Shown here: positions 61,559 through 64,000 of the stretch, in pieces
How the letters are laid out: the number at the start of each line of letters is the position of its first letter
Position numbering within the stretch: the first letter of the stretch is position 1
Assembly: GCF_010015445.1 (NCBI RefSeq)
Contig: NC_053112.1
Location: 1,849,789-1,913,788 of the forward strand
Reading direction: 5' to 3'
DNA: 64,000 bases
DNA from: Perca fluviatilis
Taxonomy: Eukaryota; Chordata; Actinopteri; Perciformes; Percidae
Made by a program: the position numbers and the translations under genes
Notes under the pieces: generated by a model
Told to the model about the DNA's origin: nothing
The model's input: only the letters and a program-made list of their open reading frames with translations
Database searches by the model: none

Positions 61559-61914
61559 ACGGGTTACGGTTGCCTAGGAACACAGCGCATATGTTTGAAC
61601 TTACATAATGCCTTCTGCAACTACCACGCACCACCAACCACAACAACAACCCAGTGCAGATAGTTAGGCATTGTATTATCTCAAATGTCTTAAAATATAT
61701 AGTGTATTTAGCCGCTGTAAACCGGGCTGAGCCCCAAATTTGTGCAATGTCTGGCTCCCGCCTCTGTGTGATATATTCAGTGCTGTTTTGTCAGAGTAGC
61801 GGAGCTTCACTGTGTTCCTTGTTGCTCACATTTTGGTGCAAGTCAAAACACCATTTTTGAATAATTAAAACTCTATTTTAATATGTTTTCTTTTTATTCA
61901 CACTATGTGTAGAT
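61559..61914 (+). other. Intron end and acceptor of TRIM copy 5
   Basis: Matches 41.12-41.47 kb. Empty TTAA target at 61690-61693. It ends in the conserved acceptor before the start codon. Confidence 0.6.
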
Positions 61915-63559
61915 ATGGCTGCTGCAAACTATCTGCCATCTGAAGATCAGTTTCTGTGCTCCATCTGTCTGGATGTGTTTACTAATCCTGTCACCACATC
62001 ATGTGGACACAACTTCGCCAAAACTGCATCAATGAACACTGGAATACTAATGACCAGTTCCTGTGTCCGATGTGAACAAGGTTTTCAACACAAAACCTGA
62101 GCTGCATGTCAACACTTTCATCTCTGAGATGGTTGCGTTGTTCCAGACACGTCAACTCAACAGAAAGCCAGCAGCAGCAGCTCAGAGCAACAAGTGTCCA
62201 AACCAGGAGAAGTTCCCTTGACGTCTGCACTGGAACCAAACTGAAGGCCCTGAAGTCCTGCCTGGTGTGTCTGGTCTCCTACTGCGAGACTCACCTGGCG
62301 CCTAATCTGACAACGTCACGTCTGAAAAGACATCAGCTAATTGACCCTGTGGAGAACCTGGAAGGCAGGATGTGTACGGAGCACGATAAACCTCTGGAGC
62401 TGTTCTGTAAGACCGACCAGACATGTGTCTGCATGCTCTGCACTGTTTTAGACCACAAGATGCATGATGTTGTTCCTCTGAGAAAAGGATATGAAGGAAA
62501 GAAGGCAGAGCTGGGGAAGACAGAGGCTGAAATTCAGCAGATGATCCAGAAGAGACGACTGAAGATTCGAGGAGGTCAAACTCTCAGTCAACCTCAGTGA
62601 GGAAGATGCAGACAGAGAGATAGCAGAAGGTGTTCAGGTCTTCACTTCTCTGAAGGAGTCTGTTTGAGAGGCCTGAATGAGCTCATCAACATGATCAAAG
62701 AGAAGCAGAAAGCAACAGAAAAACAGGCCGAAGTCTTCATGCAAGAGCTGGAACAGGAAATCTCTGAGCTGATGAAGAGAAGCACTGAGGTGGAGCAGCT
62801 CTCACGCTCTGAAGACCACCTCTATCTTCTGCAGAGTGTCCAGTCCCTAAACATCCAACAACGTCCACCCACCAAGGACTGGACAGGGGTCCGTGTCCAG
62901 TTCCCCATTATATGAGGGTACTGTGGTGAGAGCTGTGGCTCAGCTGGAGGAGACACTCAGTAAAGAGATCAAGAAGCTGCTTGATGCCGAGCTGAAGAGG
63001 GTCCAGCAGTATGCAGTGGATGTGACTCTTGATCCTGATACAGCATATCCTAATCTCATCCTGTCTGATGATGGGAAACAAGTGAATCACTGGGCAGTGA
63101 GGGGAGGAAACTCCCAGACAACCCAGAGAGATTTTCTTATTGTGTTTGTGTTTTAGGAAAGCAGAGTCTCTCTTCAGGCACATTTTACTTTGAGGTTCAA
63201 GTTAAAGGAAAGACTGATTGGGATTTAGGAGTGGTCAGAGAGTCGATCAACAGGAAGGGACACATCACAGTGAGCCCTCAGAAAGGTTACTGGATTATAG
63301 TGTTGAGAAATGGAAATGAGTACAAAGCTGCTGCTGGCCCTTCAGTCCTCTCTCTGAAGTCTCCTCCTCAGAAGGTGGGGGTGTTTGTGGATTGGGAGGA
63401 GGGTCTGGTCTCCTTTTATGACGTAGATGCTGCGGCTCTTATCTACTCCTTTACTGGCTGCTCCTTCACTGAGAAACTTTTCCCAGTCTTTGGTCCCGGT
63501 CTTAATTCTGGTGGTAAAACTCTGCCCCTCTGATTATCTCTCCTGTCAGAGTAAACTAG
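61915..63559 (+). pseudogene. btr: Bloodthirsty-related TRIM E3 ligase, copy 5 (many frameshifts)
   Basis: ATG at 61915. The RING begins well (SEDQFLCSICLDVF) but loses frame near 62017, inside the central Cys-His cluster. Other breaks lie near 62075, 62150, 62215, 62575, 62665, 62905, 63110 and 63340-63525. B-box1-like to coiled-coil start (62220-62570), coiled coil (62664-62890), PRY (LDPDTAYPNLILS) and SPRY (WDLGVVRES, KVGVFVDWEEGLVSFY) are all recognisable in order. The family stop TAA is TAG here (63557-63559). It is the most damaged copy. Confidence 0.85.
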
Positions 63560-64000
63560 TCACTTAACTTTGATTTATTTATTTTCATTCAGGGTAACAA
63601 ATGTTAATAATTAGTTTAGATCTGATTTTCTATCTTTTAATGTGGTGATTGATGTACACTTAATTGTTAAGATTTTTTAAATTATATGTATTCCATTACA
63701 TAGTCAACAAATTAATTGAATGCATTCATCTCTTCAACACTGCATCAGAATATCTATTTTTAAAAACCTCTGTTAGATCCACAGACATTTATTTTAACTT
63801 CCAGAAGAAATCGGTTTCAAAAGACACCTTCATTTAAGAGTAAGTCTGCATCCACATAAATGCAGGTCTTTCCAAACATATTAATTGGGGGTAGTGGGTT
63901 GCCACAGGGGAAGATGGAATAAAAACACAGCGGTGAAAAATTTTTGGAGACCGACTCAACTTTTGGAGAAACGCAACCCCGCGCCACGCGCGGTGGCCAA
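63560..64000 (+). other. Downstream block of TRIM copy 5
   Basis: Same 3' flank as the other copies. The AATAAA present in copies 1-4 reads CATAAA here (about 63855). The window ends inside this block. Confidence 0.6.

Overview
This is a stretch of a bony-fish (teleost, probably percomorph) genome. The evidence is five copies of a fish-specific bloodthirsty-related TRIM gene (RING, B-boxes, coiled coil, PRY-SPRY), fish-type LINE, hAT, piggyBac and Ty3/gypsy elements, long (CA)n/(GT)n/(TAA)n microsatellites, and splice and polyadenylation signals of vertebrate type. No bacterial operons, CRISPR arrays, tRNA or rRNA genes were seen.

Layout. TRIM copies 1 and 2 lie on the minus strand (371-2035 and 14255-15906). 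Copies 3, 4 and 5 lie on the plus strand (28922-30572, 41469-43113, 61915-63559). The locus grew by inverted and direct segmental duplication. Positions 1-6303 and 9918-13950 reappear in reverse orientation in 24.6-35.2 kb, and 35.69-44.86 kb reappears directly as 45.88-47.34 plus 61.56-64.0 kb. A terminal exon of a U1A/U2B''-type snRNP protein gene was carried along twice (11014 plus, 34008 minus). Each TRIM copy has one coding exon behind a conserved splice acceptor. Candidate non-coding first exons are seen for copies 1 and 3 (one type) and for copies 4 and 5 (another type).

Mobile DNA explains most of the rest: an L2-type LINE (about 6.3-9.9 kb); a TTAA-target transposon whose inner 46-bp repeat has grown to about 38 units (16120-19895) and which carries a hAT with an 8-bp target duplication, itself carrying a smaller hAT-like element; a Tol2-like hAT (21096-22659) with a perfect 8-bp target duplication; a solo LTR (35229-35627); a piggyBac-type element (38096-40891); an L1/Tx1-type endonuclease fragment (44860-45838); and a 14.2-kb tandem array of Ty3/gypsy elements, four LTRs and three internal regions (47339-61558), inserted in the 5' intron of TRIM copy 5. 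In these gypsy elements integrase lies upstream of reverse transcriptase, the order known for the Gmr1-type group.

Every TRIM copy and every retroelement copy carries several frameshifts, many in short homopolymers. Either this is a bed of pseudogenes or the assembly keeps uncorrected long-read indels; the sequence alone cannot separate the two. Copy 4 is the most intact TRIM (RING to coiled coil open). I found no wholly unknown gene system. The most notable items are the LTR-sharing array, the shared RT deletion in two of its members, and the nested satellite-bearing transposon upstream of TRIM copy 2.
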